In this document: positions 13,201 through 28,100 of the stretch, piece after piece
Numbering within the stretch: the stretch's first letter is position 1
Layout of the letters: each line of letters starts with the position of its first letter
Source of the DNA: Paramacrobiotus metropolitanus
Lineage: Eukaryota; Tardigrada; Eutardigrada; Parachela; Macrobiotidae
Assembly: GCF_019649055.1 (NCBI RefSeq)
Contig: NW_026570307.1
Location: 558,001-622,000, forward strand
Direction: 5' to 3'
DNA length: 64,000 bases
Position numbers and translations under genes: made by a program
The notes under the pieces: generated by a model
Databases searched by the model: none
What the model was told of the DNA's origin: nothing
Seen by the model: only the letters and a program-made list of their open reading frames with translations

Positions 13201-16200
13201 ACTCACCAGTCAGTATAACACAAAGAGTTAATATTATGTATTGTACTTACCTCCTGAATAATCTCCTTGTCGGATAATTCCAGAGGATCATTCGGTAGTT
13301 CAAACGGTCCGCTGCGCAGAATAATTTGCTGTATTATGATGGCGAAACTGTAAACATCACCTTTCTAGGAAAAAACAAAACCCATGTACCTAATTTGCTG
13401 TTGGACCAGCGAAAACACAAAACAATTCCTTGTCTGTAAAGTAATTAATAATGTAATTTCCAATGTAATTCCGTTTGTGTACCTGTGTGCCTTTCGGCGG
13501 CATTGCCTGCCGCAGCAGCTCGGGTGCACGCCATAACAATTTGGTCAGTGACCTTTCGGTATCACCGGGCCGAAAGGGCAACAAATCGGAGGCTTTACGG
13601 AATATCGTAAGCCCATAATCACAAATTTTCAAGGTAAAGCGTGTATCCACCAGGCACGTGAAGGATGTCAAAAAGCCGTGGGAGTGAATAGGACTCAGGT
13701 GGATGTAGGTCATACCCTTGAAAAAAATAACATCTCTGTATACGTATTGTAAAGAGATCTCATTCTACCCACCGGCCTCCGTATACTGGCGTACAGTTGC
13801 ATAAGAAAATTTATTATCTTTCACGGTGACGCGGATAAAATAAATACGAAAGCCGCAATTGGCAGTCACCTTTATTTTGTTGAACATCTGTTGCCGAATG
13901 TGCTATACCTACGGAGCTACGGATAAAATATACCTCGTATAACCGAGACAAGTTATGATGATTTATGTGTAATTGCGATACTGCGATATTATAAGCGCAC
14001 GTTGTAATTTTAAATACAGTATGTTTTATATATCCCATCATGAGGGACACGAAGGTCACAATGCTAAATAAAATTGGTGGGATACGGACTATACAATTAC
14101 AAAATATGTGGCTTTATAACATATCTGAAATTTAAAAAATTCCATTTTCTCTAAACTCCAATTAAATAATTTTCGTTGAATTTATCCTTGTCTTTTAAAA
14201 AAACCTTACATAAGAGTTTGCTTATCACGTTAGAAGCTTATGAAAGTAATACTACAGCATGACTGCTAAATATGACTTGAATAAGTTACAATATATGATC
14301 ACCCTGTTTCGCAAAGTGCTTTTTTTTGCATTGACGCTAACTTACCGTAATAAACCAAACTACAATTGTAGGAATCTCTGATAAATTGCTCGATTACCAT
14401 AACAATATCCCGAATCAAAGAATTCTTGAAAAACCAATCTAGTTTCAGCATCTCATTGTCCAAGACGTCCGTCAGAGATCCTTTGGAGCACAACTCAGCC
14501 ACGATATACTGACAAACATCTTGAGCAGTCAGCGCAATGCCAATAAAGTGTTGTAGATTTCCATTATCGACAGTTTTCATCTGCAATTAATTTAGTGTTA
14601 TTTATTTGTGCTCAACTAATTACAATATTACGAATGCAAAGATTTGATCGATAGTTATACCAAAGGTCGTTAAGTACGGATGTGTGGTTAAACAATTATT
14701 CGTATTTGTAATGCGATATAACAACAATCAAATTACCACAACATAAATACATTGCACATAAGGCACGTTTTCGGAAAATGATAATTGATATGAATATTTA
14801 ATGCAGTCGATGAACTCGAATTGTAAAAAGCCACTGCTTGCCACGGTAAGTTCCTCAGTGAGCGTTTTATCTGGTCGCTTGTTCAGGTCCACGACGTCGG
14901 TCAACTCGACAAGAACTCCGTTATACGATGCCAGAATATCCACCAAATACGAGGTATAGCCAGTTCCGGCTGTCGAATGGCTTCTCTAAATTAAAAACAA
15001 TGCATTCAGTAGAATAAATGCATTATTATGAAATATTACTATCTATTTGCTTACTGCTGTATCCACTGCACGTGACATGGGAAACTTGCTTTTTTGTACA
15101 ATATTAACGTCATAAATGACTTATGACGGATGACCAATATCTAGGGGTGTGTAAATTACGGTTTTTTCTCAGTAAATCAGTGATTCAGCGTGACCTTTAA
15201 AAGGCCACGTTCTTGTATTATACCTAGTTCAGCCGGTGATAAAATGTAGCAGAGATTACAAATGTTATGTAAAATTACCAAAGTTCTTTTCGATCCACTA
15301 GCAGTCCTGTTCTGCTTAACGTCCAGTTCTTCCACAGGGATTTTCCACCAATTAGGATTGTATTGCAGACGAAGTTTCCTGCCAAATTGAATACTAACGC
15401 TGCTGCAGAGTATCCATTTATGGAAAATCATGAATCAATCATAGAGCAAATAATACTATTATATGGTTTATAGAACTTCTCGTTGCTTCTAATAACAAAA
15501 ACAACTGTTGCTCTTTAGGTACAGGTATGCCGTATGGGTATTGTATATACAGTCTGTACATATGTACGGTACTTGCGCTTGTACGCGTACGACTGCTTTT
15601 ATCGAGAGACACCCAGCTGAAAATTTTCTACTTAAGTTTCTCTCAAATACAAAAAGTATGGCATAATTTACAGAAATCCGTTTGAATGTGTACCATAATT
15701 TAACGAACAGTATCCCGCCTCCAATCGCTATGCACATGACGAACACCAAGGGGACGACGACAGCGGTGGCCAGCAGCGGCGTCGATAGCGTACTCGTTTG
15801 GCATTTGTTATTACGAAATCCACAGACCGGTTCGTTAGGAGGAAGCTTGCCACCAGGACGCGGCCACATTAACTCGTTAACATGATTAAAGGTTGCATTT
15901 TTTGCTCCATCGACAGCATGCTGCAAATACTGTAAAAATGGCTGCAAAAGAACCAGTAAAACGTTACCAGAATTTTCCACACGATGACGGGCTTGCAGAT
16001 TAAGGTTACGAGAGACGTATTGCCTTGGAATGGAATATATGCATGCTTTACAATTAGTTACAATGGAATATTCATATATGTTTTTAGTTACTGTTTACTG
16101 ATTATGCATCAAGAATTCGCAGCACACATGAATGTGAAACATATCATTTGTGGAGTTTTAGCAAATGCACCTAATGATCCCCAATGCCGCTGTCAATCCC

Positions 16201-19200
16201 TAAATTAATTAAAATGCCAAATTTAAAATGTGCAGTTACTTCAAATTTCATGGAAGCCCGGTTAAAATAGGACACTTGGAAATCTTTATCCCGCTGACGA
16301 TCCTCACCGATCCACATGGTTTTCCCTTCGAAGCCGGTAAACGACGTATTGGACATGTAGGTGATGAGCAAAGTACCGTTGTGGTAATCAACGGTATTGG
16401 AAGAATCGTTGTACAGATCCGTCACCGCTGAGGCGTACATCATAATCGCTTCGTAATGACCCGCCACAATGGGATCGATCTAAGAAAAGAAGTAAATGTC
16501 AAGTAGATCGTAGCGAGCTAGCAACATTACCGTAAAGTCAAAAATTAGGTCGGTATTTTTTGTAATTATATATAGCACAAATGGGTAAATCCATCGCGCC
16601 TTGCAATATGTACTTGATATCTTTAGATGGTCGATTACATGATAATTTTGCGCAGCTGATTAAAACATTTGCTCTTCATAAAAGTAGCTATTAATGTTTT
16701 GTTTGTTCTGTTTTTACCGATTCCAGAGGATTCATAACGAAGTTGTATTTGTTGCGAGCGATATTTCGCAGCTGTCGTCCAAAATTTTCCTCATTTGGGG
16801 CTTCTTGTTCGTAAAACGCAATCAACAGTAAATGTCGAAAGGCTTGCGCTGCCAACTGCAAAATTAATTAAAATGCATTACACTGCGTCGGAGTTTTGCT
16901 TTTTTCAACTAAGGCTTTGCAGAAACTCAGCACCTTGTCAGAAGCGTCACCAATGTTGGGTGCGATCCGACCCCAGTACGCCAACTCGTAAAGCTGTATA
17001 GTCAGGAATACCTGTGCATAAAAAAGCCACATTTAAGGTATATCTAGAGCATCTGACCTATGAATTTTGATTTGTGTCCTGATATAACATTACTGCTTCA
17101 ATTGTGGAACAAGTACAGCATCGTAATTATAAAATTAAACGTCTAAGTGCCGCTATTTGCTTCACGAGCTGAGTAACTAACCAGTAAGCGTTGCACACAG
17201 AATAACTATTATAATATATAGAAACATCACTTTGTGCAAATTGCGATCTGTTAAATTGGTTCATGGTAATTTTGCTCGAAAGTATGTAGGTTAATTGACG
17301 AAAGGATCAGATGAAACGAGACAACTGATCAGTTTGTGACTTGTACGATAGTTATTAAAGACATGCATAATGCATATGGTCTTTGTATTCTTGCAGCTAG
17401 CGCTAATTATGTGTGATCTTCGCATGTTCTTCTCTATAAGATTGACTTTCTGGGATTTTATACTAAACCCCCGTTCTTGTCTTCTACTTGTATTAACTAA
17501 GAGAAATGTACGTTGAGTTAACGTTGTCCTCGTAATGTTGCAGTTGCCCGGTTGTTTCACCTGACGCCGAAATATATGCGAGTAGGTATACTGTATAACC
17601 GTAATGCAGAAAGGCAGATGGAGTGGATAAAAGTAGCGTATCTAAATTATTAATATTAGTGAGACATTAATTAATTTACTTAGGCAACCAAATCTGGAGC
17701 CGAATCTTCTGTTACTCGAGTAGGCAATGCTCCAGAAAACTAATGCGTCGCTTCCTGAATGTTGATCAGGCGCAAGGTCCTCTTCAGCTGTGTTAATGCC
17801 ACTTGCGCCCATTTTGTAGAAAACATTACCAACAGAATTTCAGACCAAGTGGACAAACGACTGGAAACAAAAAGCATCTATCTTTGTTTTTGTCACGATT
17901 GAGCTCTTCTACGAACTCTGGGTTTCTTAATCACGCATCAGTATTACAGCACCGTCTCTTCACTACTGTAATGATCACAAGACGTGCCAAGTGAATGATT
18001 TTAAAAACCCTGATTTTCGACATTCGGTATATCTTCCTGTTAAATCCCATATTCCGAAACGTTCTTCGTTACACGGGTATGGTAATGCACGTATAACGTC
18101 TGAGGACGCATTATACGATACTAACGGAAAGTAATTCTAGGTTTTATTATTATTTATAACTAGGTATTTTATTAACATACTCATTCTTACATATGCATGT
18201 ATTCAATGACAACTTAAATAAGTACTAGCATGAATGCGTGCCATTTCATGGTACGTGAATAATAACACTAAGAATTGCTTTCCCTAATTACATAAAAAAA
18301 ACGCATTTTTATAGTATAAAACATATATACACTTTTGCGTAACTACTGTACAGTTTATCACGTAAATGTGCTTGGGATTAGCCGTTTTATAATTATATAG
18401 TATCATATTTTGTATTATTGTAATTATTGGCAGTTCATATATACGTGGACTCACGTGATCACCATCAGTGTACCCGATTTCATTGGCAGCGAGCTGCAAA
18501 AGTACCCATTACCGCGTTAAAGAAAACAGTAATTAAGATGCAAGGTGGAAACATTTTGACGTGCAAAGTAAAAATGGAGAGGGGAGAGCACTGCTGTTCT
18601 TTAAAGACTCATTACGAGGCACGGCTATTAGAAACTTACCATTAATTCGCGGATCCCTTTCGAATGTATTAGTATCAGAAACACTACGAAAAAGCAGCTG
18701 TAATTAAATCACAAATGCAACGAACTAATTTTTAATTAAGCAAACAAAATAACAATAATTTATTGCCTATTTTTATACAGTAGGAAGGTTGACTGCAAAA
18801 TATAAAAACAAAAGAAAAACAAATGGCAATGTCTACACAAAAACGCACCTCTAGCTCGATCATTGGCGCTAGCCAACAGTGTCTTGTATCGCTGGCGTGT
18901 AAACCCCACAGAACGCACCGTCAAAACTGTGGTGCCCTGGAACAGATCTGGACTGTTCTCTTTAATAAAGCGTACAATCGGCTCAGCCATGGATCCATAA
19001 TATGGGTAGGAATCATCGCGAAATATGGCCAGGTTACTGTAATTATAAAGGTCACAAAAACTGATAAGGAATTCCGCCAGATCGCCGTAACCGAATGCCG
19101 GCATTAACAGAAGCGGAAAATCATCCAGGCTGGAGTCCTGGAGAGTCCATGCGCCCCCGGCTGGCAGTGACAGCAGTGGAACGTTGAGTTTTTTTGCAAA

Positions 19201-20097
19201 GCCATATAAAGCAGCAGCCGTGTACGAGCAACCTGAGAAATCCACAATATGTCACACATTCAAGCCATTTGCTGCATGGATCGAATTGCACTATTAAAAG
19301 CAATGCTTTTAGTGCAATAAATTTGGGCGTAGTTAAGGTCAAGGGCAGGACCGTTATGAGGTCGCTTAATCAAAAGAAATTGCGGAAATAAAATTAATGT
19401 TCCAAAGGCACGCAAGGCTACTCTATACACATTCCAGCTTCTTATTACTGCAAGTTGATCAAACCAAGAAGCAGCCGGTACAGTTATTTTAAATATCCCG
19501 CATCGAAAACGTTATAGCACATTTTCATAGTTTATTATGGTAGTCATCATTCTATGTTCAACAAAATATTATTGAAATTTACATGCATCTTTTTATTCAA
19601 ATACACCGCGCATGGTTTACGTGCATTTTTTCAGTTTCTCTGTCAATAATGCATTTAAGATTTAAAACAACACCAAACATCAGGTGCTAGCTAATTCAAA
19701 TAAATTCCTTTATATGTGGTATCCGCACTATTTCTAGTCCAATTATCAAGTTGTAAGCATAAAATGCTTACGTATGTAATTACTTACTTGCTCCCAAAAA
19801 TACATCACACTGCACGCCATCGGCCAGTAAATCGTAGACACCGGGGATAAGTGAGTACATGGTTTTGGAGCATGACGCACCGGAACTTCGGTAGACCACC
19901 TGGATATTCCAGCCTTTAGGCAATACAAAACTATTGGCATGATCCACGCCCATGTCGAGTGCCGGTGCTAATTTCAGATAAGTGGCATAATACGAATCAT
20001 CTTCCCAGATGAAACATGCAGTCAGATTGGCCGAATCGGTCTTTTTCGCACCGGATATCACGGAAATCGCCACGGCGCACACAGTAATAATCTGCAT
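10297..20097 (-). CDS. Receptor guanylyl cyclase B, complete
   Basis: Single-pass receptor guanylyl cyclase (GTP to cGMP). Exon 1 (19788-20097) has a signal peptide and [13 protein letters not shown]. Exon 2 (18849-19232) has the ANF-receptor core with [10 protein letters not shown]. Small exons near 18650 and 18455 follow, then 16990, 16740-16860 and 16260-16480 ([11 protein letters not shown]). The stalk and transmembrane helix lie at about 15700-15950. Kinase-homology exons run from about 15400 to 13260. The HRD position reads HSHG, so it is a pseudokinase, as usual in this family. The dimerisation helix is at about 12290-12590 ([26 protein letters not shown]). Cyclase exons (11470-11770, 11290-11460, about 10880-10930, 10780-10815) show [19 protein letters not shown] and [13 protein letters not shown]. 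The last exons end GPISVK then [11 protein letters not shown] and TGA at 10297. No frame break seen. Confidence 0.9.
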
Positions 20098-22111
20098 GTT
20101 TTTCCAACAATTCGATAAATTTTCTGAGTTTTTCTTGCGTTTTGATTACGAACGACAAAATAATTTCCCTGTTCATCTAATTAAAGAATTTTCGGCTAAT
20201 TCGTTACGCATGTCGGTGTAATACTGGAAAAGCCCGTAAACAAAAGCCGTATTCCAAATTAATTATTTTTATTTATCATTAAACGTCCATTAAAAACGAG
20301 ACACGATAGCATAAAGCACGGGAAATAAAGTTCCTCATCTTTTGGTACGGCAGATATTCACATACCTGAGACAGCAATTGCAGCATACCAGCAGGCAGAG
20401 TTTGGGAGAAAAACGCTAATTAGTTAAATTAAAATGCGGTCGCGAGATGCACTACCCGGACTATGAAGACATTCAGCGAACACATTTATACGTTGATATT
20501 GTAATTGTGCGTGTAAAGCGGTTGGTGTACCGGCGAAGAGGAAGTCCGTTTAGGATAACCAGCGAAAAAGCACGTTTTCTCTTATATGCATAACGACTGT
20601 CGGTTCTTCCACTGGCGGCCGGGTAACATTGAATTATCTCATATGGCTAACCCGTTTAATTAAGGGATAATTATCGATCCTTCTTCCGGGATTTGCGGCA
20701 CTTTAACGTCTGGGCGTTATCAGTTTGTTCTTGGATACTGCGGTAACTGGATTCGTTTATCCAGTAGTTACATGTAAATCCTTGCGCTATACAGGCAAAA
20801 ATCGAAAGAGAGAGTACTACCGTAGATATTGTCATGCCAGGCATCCTGGCACCATATTTCGGCGCGCTAATACGAACATAAATTGACTGCGCTTTGTGTG
20901 GGTGGTTGCGTGTTCTTCGAATGGCGTCACTGTGAATTGGGAATATTTATTAAACTAATATATATACCTGTTGTGCCGTAATTTATTATGCAATGCGATA
21001 TGCATAAAAAGTAACATGTTTAAAGACCTTCAGTTTAATATCTATCGCTAACCTTATTAAGTTTTTTCATTATTTTTCTTAAATTAATTATTATACAATT
21101 CCATCCCGAGAGAAGGATTCGATAAAATTGCTTAGATGACAAACTTATAAAACAAAAACATACAAAGTTGTACAGTAAATTTGCCCAAATTTTGAGTTTT
21201 TAAAATAATTCATGTTGTTTTTGCATATTTTTCATATGTGACATTAAACTTATTGTTAGCGGAAGAAAGATTCCGTGGCCGGTTTTTAATTAGTAGCCGT
21301 AACCCGATTTAATCCTTGGAATTCGGATTAAAGTTTATCGGGAAAAACTTTATCGGGAACTTTCCATACCGCTACTTTTGAAGGTCAATAATAATATTGT
21401 TATGAACAGCGTCATAAACACGCAAACATGACCTTGCTTGGGACAACATAAAAATTCAGTACAGTAATCGCAATTTCTGCATGCCCTGCAGGCTGCAGCT
21501 ACATACTGTACGGTGCAAAAATCGTGTACGACCACACCGACGGTTTTGACAAATTTCCACCAATCCAAATCTTTGTTGATTTTTTCAAGTAATTTTTAGG
21601 TGCTAATGGTGGTAACAAAGCGTACATCCGCTCTACCGATAGATGCAAATGTGCACTTACTTAGTTTTCGAAAAACAACTTTTTCCGTAAGTTGTACCGG
21701 TATGCCCTTGCCTACTTAGATTTATATTTCAGTATACAGTATAGACCCAATGTTCTAAGCAGAACTACTCGTAATAGATGAAAGTACAATATGTAGCGAG
21801 CAGTGTGGCTACTGCATTTGCGGTATATCAAGTGCGTTTAACTTCGATGAAAAACCTGCTTTGCTGGTTTATCAGTGTTGCTTTTCCTCATACCCGGCGT
21901 TTACTTCCAACTTGATCGGCTGCTTAATAATTTTCTTTTCGAAATTAATACTTCCATTTGCGACCACGTAAAGTTTGCACTTGTTTACATTCTTTTATTT
22001 TCCCTTTTGCCAGGAAGTTAGCTTTGGTTTTTGACAAAGGCAAATTATGCGCTACTGTATTATTACTGTATAACTGGACCAGATGAAATTTTAATAGCAG
22101 GTTACCGAGTA
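20098..22111. other. Intergenic between receptor B and cytochrome b5
   Basis: These genes are divergent, so both promoters should lie here. A minus-strand segment near 20350-20400 ends in CAG before GTATGTG and could be a 5' untranslated exon of receptor B. Nothing else is supported. Confidence 0.35.
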
Positions 22112-25100
22112 ATGGATATCAAGGTAAACTTCACTAATATTTTTCTTTTAGTATTTATCGTCATTATTTAAATAGTTTTACGCTTTAGTCATAATTTTCT
22201 CATGAAATTAATATCTCGCTGTAATGTCTAATGTCTAATTTATAATAATGCCTTCTGGTCGTCAATTTTTCGTTTCCAGCTTATACTTACCAAAGATGAG
22301 CCGTTCGGTGAACTACAACTGTCAGCAGTGAATCAAAAATCACCGGCATATTACACACTGAAAGAAGTTTCCAAACACTTTTCTTACGATTCTTGCTGGA
22401 TTATCGTATGGAATCGCATATACAACGTAACGGATTATTTGCAACAGGTAAAATTACGAGCATCAGAGCATGCTACTGAGTATTGTACACTTGAAATCAA
22501 AGATGAGCTTGGCTAAGAGTGGAAAGCGCAGAGTATTTATCAGCAGTTTTGAATTCATTATTCACAAAAACTAACCAAATTTTAGAGAATGGGTTTGTTA
22601 ATCTGTTTAATTTCATTTGTACAAGTTACAATATCAGTTTCTTTAACCTTCGATCCTGACGACTTAATCAATTTTACATTAGGGAAAATTATTGACTAAG
22701 ACATTCGGTTTAATACGTATCCAAGAAAAAAATAATACCAAATGGGTTATTGAGTTTTCGGGATAACCAGTAACCATTGCGCAGGTGCATCTGGTTATAG
22801 CGCACAAATACTGTACCTATTTTTATATTGTATAACGGGGTTTATTAAAGTGATCCGAACTGCATTAAATGAATTCAAATTAAAAAATAGCCGATTGTGA
22901 TTTGGTGCAGTGCTTGCAAAGAAAGAATACAGATGCTTACTAGAAAATTGTAGCTATTACTCTGTATATGCTGACTTCCAAAAAATCCCAAATAAAGCAA
23001 ATCTGAATCTGATTTATGCAAATCTGAACAGCTCATTTACTTTGCGCTGACATTCCACTGTTGAATTGCGGAGGTGTGTCTCGTATACACCGGCAGCTTG
23101 CGGTCAACTTGCTTTCATGACCGGCACGAGATAATATGTGAGTTCTAATAATGAATAATCGATAATAATGAGAAAATATTCTACTATCATCATGTGATTT
23201 CGGTTAAAAAAGTCATTAGCGCTAAAACTGGTCGCTCAGATTTTGCCGAATTGTTGAAAGATACAATGTAGGACTAAATGGTCGCATAGCCCCATACCCA
23301 GCATTCTGTACGCAAGCGGTGCAGTGCACTTGTACGAAACGGATATTTTGAACTCAGTCGTACAGTGCACTGCGCTGCATTTGTACTGAATGTGGAGATG
23401 TTGGGTATGCGACCATTTTGTCCTAAGCTGTATCATGCGACTATCGTGACCGTCGTTAATCGAAAAATGTTCGTTTGTTGTTCATATCCCGCACGATAGT
23501 AATCGCAGAAAATTGATCAATTTTAGGCTATTTTATACTAAATTTTACGCAATTTCGAGTGTGGAATTTTTGTTCTGAATTGGTCTCCTAAAATTGCAGG
23601 AGAAGTATCGCACAGATGCGTTTTAGGGACTTCCGGTGTGTTTTTTCGGGATGAAACGCACATCATTTGCACAATATTTATGGCACATTTGCGAAAAAAA
23701 AATCATTTTTATTGCTGTTTTATTGCACTTCCAAAACACATGATTGTGCGTTGTACCGCTGTACAACGCGCGTATTCTAAACACACATCGATGTGTGTAC
23801 CCAATAAACTCGGTATCCAGAAAAATAAATCTGTTAAATTAAACAAAAACGTTAAAAATAATAGTTCCACCGACAGTTTCACCAAAAACAAAACCAAACT
23901 TGGAAATCCAGATGTACTAAAAATCACGCTAAAAGCTTAAATGACCGAAAAAAACTGCGTTTCTCGTCAACAGTAAACTCAACTGAAATTCGGAATTAAA
24001 GTGTTTTGCTGATTAGGACAGCAACTAACAAAAATGGATATCCAGGAATTACTCTTATGGTAACAATTCTTTAGCGTCCTCCGCTTCAGCTACGGGCATG
24101 TTGCGAAACTGCACACGATATTTAGAGAAATGAGAACCAATTGTTTGTCCAAAGCTCTTAGGAACATCGCCAGGACACTGCGTGACCTTCAGTTTCGTAA
24201 CAAAGTCTGCAAAGTAACAGGCACCTTAATAATAGAAAAACTACGTAAGACACGGATTTCCAAATTAGAAAGAGATTTTCGAAAAAGAAATTTGGCTGCA
24301 AAACTTACGCTCAATGGCTTTCAGCAAATTCGGATGCATCTTTGCGATACCGGCTCGCTCTGACGGCTTCTCTTCAGATAAAAAGCGTCGGACTCCTTCT
24401 TCTCCTCCCAGAAGGAAAGTAGCCAAGTTGCAGGCCAGATTCGCCTTTGATTTTGAACGATCCACCAACACCTGGAGATCCGAGCAGTCCACAAAAACGC
24501 CAGTATAAGGGGCGAGTTCACGCTTTTTTCCAGTTTTGACCAAATATGGATATTCTAAAGAAATTTCATTTCAGGATTTTCAAATATTTACTTAGAAAAC
24601 TTGCAAATCATACCATTTCCCGCAAGCGACTTCTTTGGAAGTAATTCTATCAAAATAACGGTAGTTTTAATGGAAGAAATGACAGAACGTAATCTCTGTG
24701 CATCTCACAAAGTCTTTGCTAAACTTTTACCGTTAGAGCTACCGGAAGTTGACGAAAACGAAGGCGTTCGTCGTTTGCGGTCCTTCTTATGCTTTCGACG
24801 ACGTTTCTTTTCGCGTCCTGTGGAGGGCATTTTAGGAATAAAAACACGAATGTGGATTTCCAAAAATTAAATACCTTTAGATGAATCACGATGCTTTCGT
24901 TTATGACGTTTAGAACCTACGAAAACATTATCTGCAAAATTGAACAAATTTAACTAAAACTGCCAGTTTTACTTTCGTCAGAGTCCGACTCCGATGAACT
25001 GCTTGTATCGCGCTTTCTTTTCTCTGCAATGGAGTAATCTTTTCATTCTTCTACACTTGTATGCGTTATTCTCGTACTCTTATGACGACGTTCCTTTGGC

Positions 25101-28100
25101 TGTTCTTTGGATGGTTCAGGAAATCCAGGCAAAATGTCTGACGGATTTTTTCCTGCACCCAGAAAAAAGGTGAAGCTGACAAAAAAATCTGAAATGGTAC
25201 AACTAACCCGCTGTATTTTGTTCTTTATCAGCTCGCATTTCTGGAAATCCGGGCGTTTTAACTTAAAAAAAAATAACATTAAAATAGTTTTGTTGTCAGG
25301 CTATATGGCAATAAGTTCTTCGGCTCATACCACCAGCTGAAGGAACAGTTTGACTGGGAGCGGCTAACGATGGCACCTACAACGAAAGATACTGCACATG
25401 TTCAATTAACTTTGTAATGAAATTACCTGAGGTAGTGCGCGGAACAGAGAACGTGGCTCAGGAGGAGGAGCCAACAAACCACCGTTGGCATTCGCCACAT
25501 TGCGCAGTAGTGCCTGTGTTTCTTTCTTGTTCTTTTCAGCGGAACTGGTCCTGTCTTCCTAAGGGAGTTTAAGGAAAGTTGAAATAAACTTTTCTAAAGA
25601 TATTGTTGCCACGCAATAAATATTACCCAAGATTTTTCAAATTTATCTTTCAAAGAAATCGCATGAGCGACCGTATTGCAAATAGCCAGGATTTCCGACA
25701 GGTACGTGCGATCATCATACGTTGCCAGAAGACGGTCGCCCAATGTGAACCCGTCGTCCGCAATTCTTCCCACAGAGGCGGCGTCCGGAAAAATAGGATC
25801 AGTGTCGAAGTCCAGAGAGGATTTCAGTGCCACGATGTTGTCGCCTTTGAAGCGAATCACTAGTGTTTCTGCAATCAACTGTTATCTGAAAGCTTAAGCA
25901 TGCTATTTGACGATTTACATGTAGAAATTAAGAAGTTGGATTTCCAGGTTGCTATCTTCAGGTTGGCGCGTACTTACGTTTCCTCTCAACCAGCAACTGC
26001 ACAGCTTTCTCGAAGTTATCGGTCTGCTTTGTCGGAACACCCTTGTGGAGCTAAGTTCAGAATTTATCAAACGTTATTAGACAGTCCGATATTAGCGAGG
26101 AAATGCCACGAAGTTACTCGTATGTAAAAAAAGCGAAACAAAACCTGGACATCCACTGAATTTGTGCCCGAGTCGCCGTTTTCGTTTTCCACTGGACCTG
26201 CTTAACAGTGTTAAAATAAATCGATGCCAACAAAATTGGGGCATACGATTTTATAATTACGTACTGAAATACAGCACAAATACATGACAACACGCTAATC
26301 AGGCTACATCGAGAAAGGATGTTACGTTTTTGTTACTTAGTTCAAAAAGATGTTACTTACTTCGAAAAAATGGAGAGCATATAGAAAATTAACTTACGAG
26401 TGATGGATTTCCGAGCTTCAATAGATTTCGCCATATCTACAAGGCTTTTCATAGGAGTGAAGTCGGGTTTCGTAGATACCTTTGGCTGTTTCCGGACCAA
26501 ACCTGGAATAATTCACATAGCTGCACCAATATGTCAAATTCTCAACAAATTTCCCGGGATTTCCCAGTTTAAAAACATTGCCAGTGATAAGTAACAGAGA
26601 GAAGTTGAACTTCCAGGTTATCTATTCTGTTCCAAAAAAACAGTCTTACCATTTGCGGGCTTAGCTTTCGTTACGGAAACTGCAAAGCCTTTGAGCTTGG
26701 ATGGCTCTTTAACAGGACGAGCTGGGCGCTTACCGGAGGTTTTCTCTAAAATTTAAAAGAATTAACGTTCCACCATGCTTCACCGTTCTAAGTTTACAAC
26801 AAACCAGTTGGTGGTTTATTCGTTTTCCTGCTTTTGTTCTTTTCTTGGATTTCCAGATTCTCGTTCTCGTCTACAAAGAAAAAACGTGGTGATATGCTAG
26901 CACTCGTGATACCAAACGTTTAATTACCAGAATCCGACATGTTTAATGACCAAAATATGGGATGGGATACGCATTCAGGAAGAAACAGGGGGGAAATAAG
27001 CGTGTTACTGTGGCTTGAACTTGGAACAACTAATTCACGTTTGCAACCGTTCCGTTGTCAGCTCGATTAAATGAACGCGAATGAACGCTTGCAGCAAAAC
27101 CTCTGAACCGTTTGAATTGATGCGACCAATCAGAACAGAGAGGCGATCTTCGCGATGACGTTTTCATAATTCAAATTATATTTGGTAATTTGTGAATTCT
27201 TTGGTATTCTGTAAGTTGTATTATTTGTGAAACTTCATGTTGGAATTCCCAGAGCAATGAGTAAACGACCCAGAGTTTATTATAATTCCCATCTTCATGA
27301 TCCCTCCAAGGAGATCACTGCACGGCAGAAGCGCCAGATCGAAAAGAGCCGGGAAAGAAAGCTTGTGGCAGGCGGAGAGCATTGCCTGGACAACTTATTA
27401 CCTACTGTTGAACAACCTTGGATTTCCGACGAAAGCGACGATTCTGCCGATTCAAACGATGTATCTGATAGCGAAACAAATAGCAGCTATTCAGAAACAG
27501 AGCCCGAAGACTTGGAAAATGGAGATTGTGATAGCGATCCTGCCAAACTGGGACACGAGCGTTTGGACGCCCCGCTCTTTGAAGGCTCGCCCATGTCACT
27601 CGGCGAATACATCCAGATTCAGCTGACGTTTGCGCGACGTCATAATTTATCCCGGCAAGCCACGATTGGATTATTCCAGAAAGACGCGTTAGTTCTGCCA
27701 ATTGATAACAGGGATTTCCCAGATTCGTGGTTTAAACTTACAAAATTGCTCAATGGATATCTGTCCAATTATTGCGTGCATTATATTTGTCCGGAGCATC
27801 AGTGTTATCTCGGATTTCCAGCAATGGATGAAAATGAATTACAATGTCCAACCGACCACAAAATGATTTTCGTCAAAGATGAGTGCGTAAAGAAACTGTT
27901 TTATTTCACGACGATATCTGTTGCCGAGACGTTGCGAGTCTTTTTAAAAGCAAATTACCGTAAAGTCAAATTTGATTTTCAACCGAATTCTGAAGGGGAA
28001 ATCCTAGACTTGAGTGACGGTTTGATGTATCGATGTCACAAAGAGAACTATGGAGCCGGCTGCCGGTCAATTTCCCTGTCAATTCATTTGGACAACGTCG

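Noticed and set aside
21350-21568. Cysteine-rich minus-strand open frame (CRACRNCDYC)
   Set aside because: It starts with TTG, has no ATG, splice context or signal, and lies in an intergenic stretch.
23638-23940. 100-codon plus-strand open frame inside the transposon
   Set aside because: Lys/Asn-rich translation typical of AT-rich DNA, with no splice or domain support.
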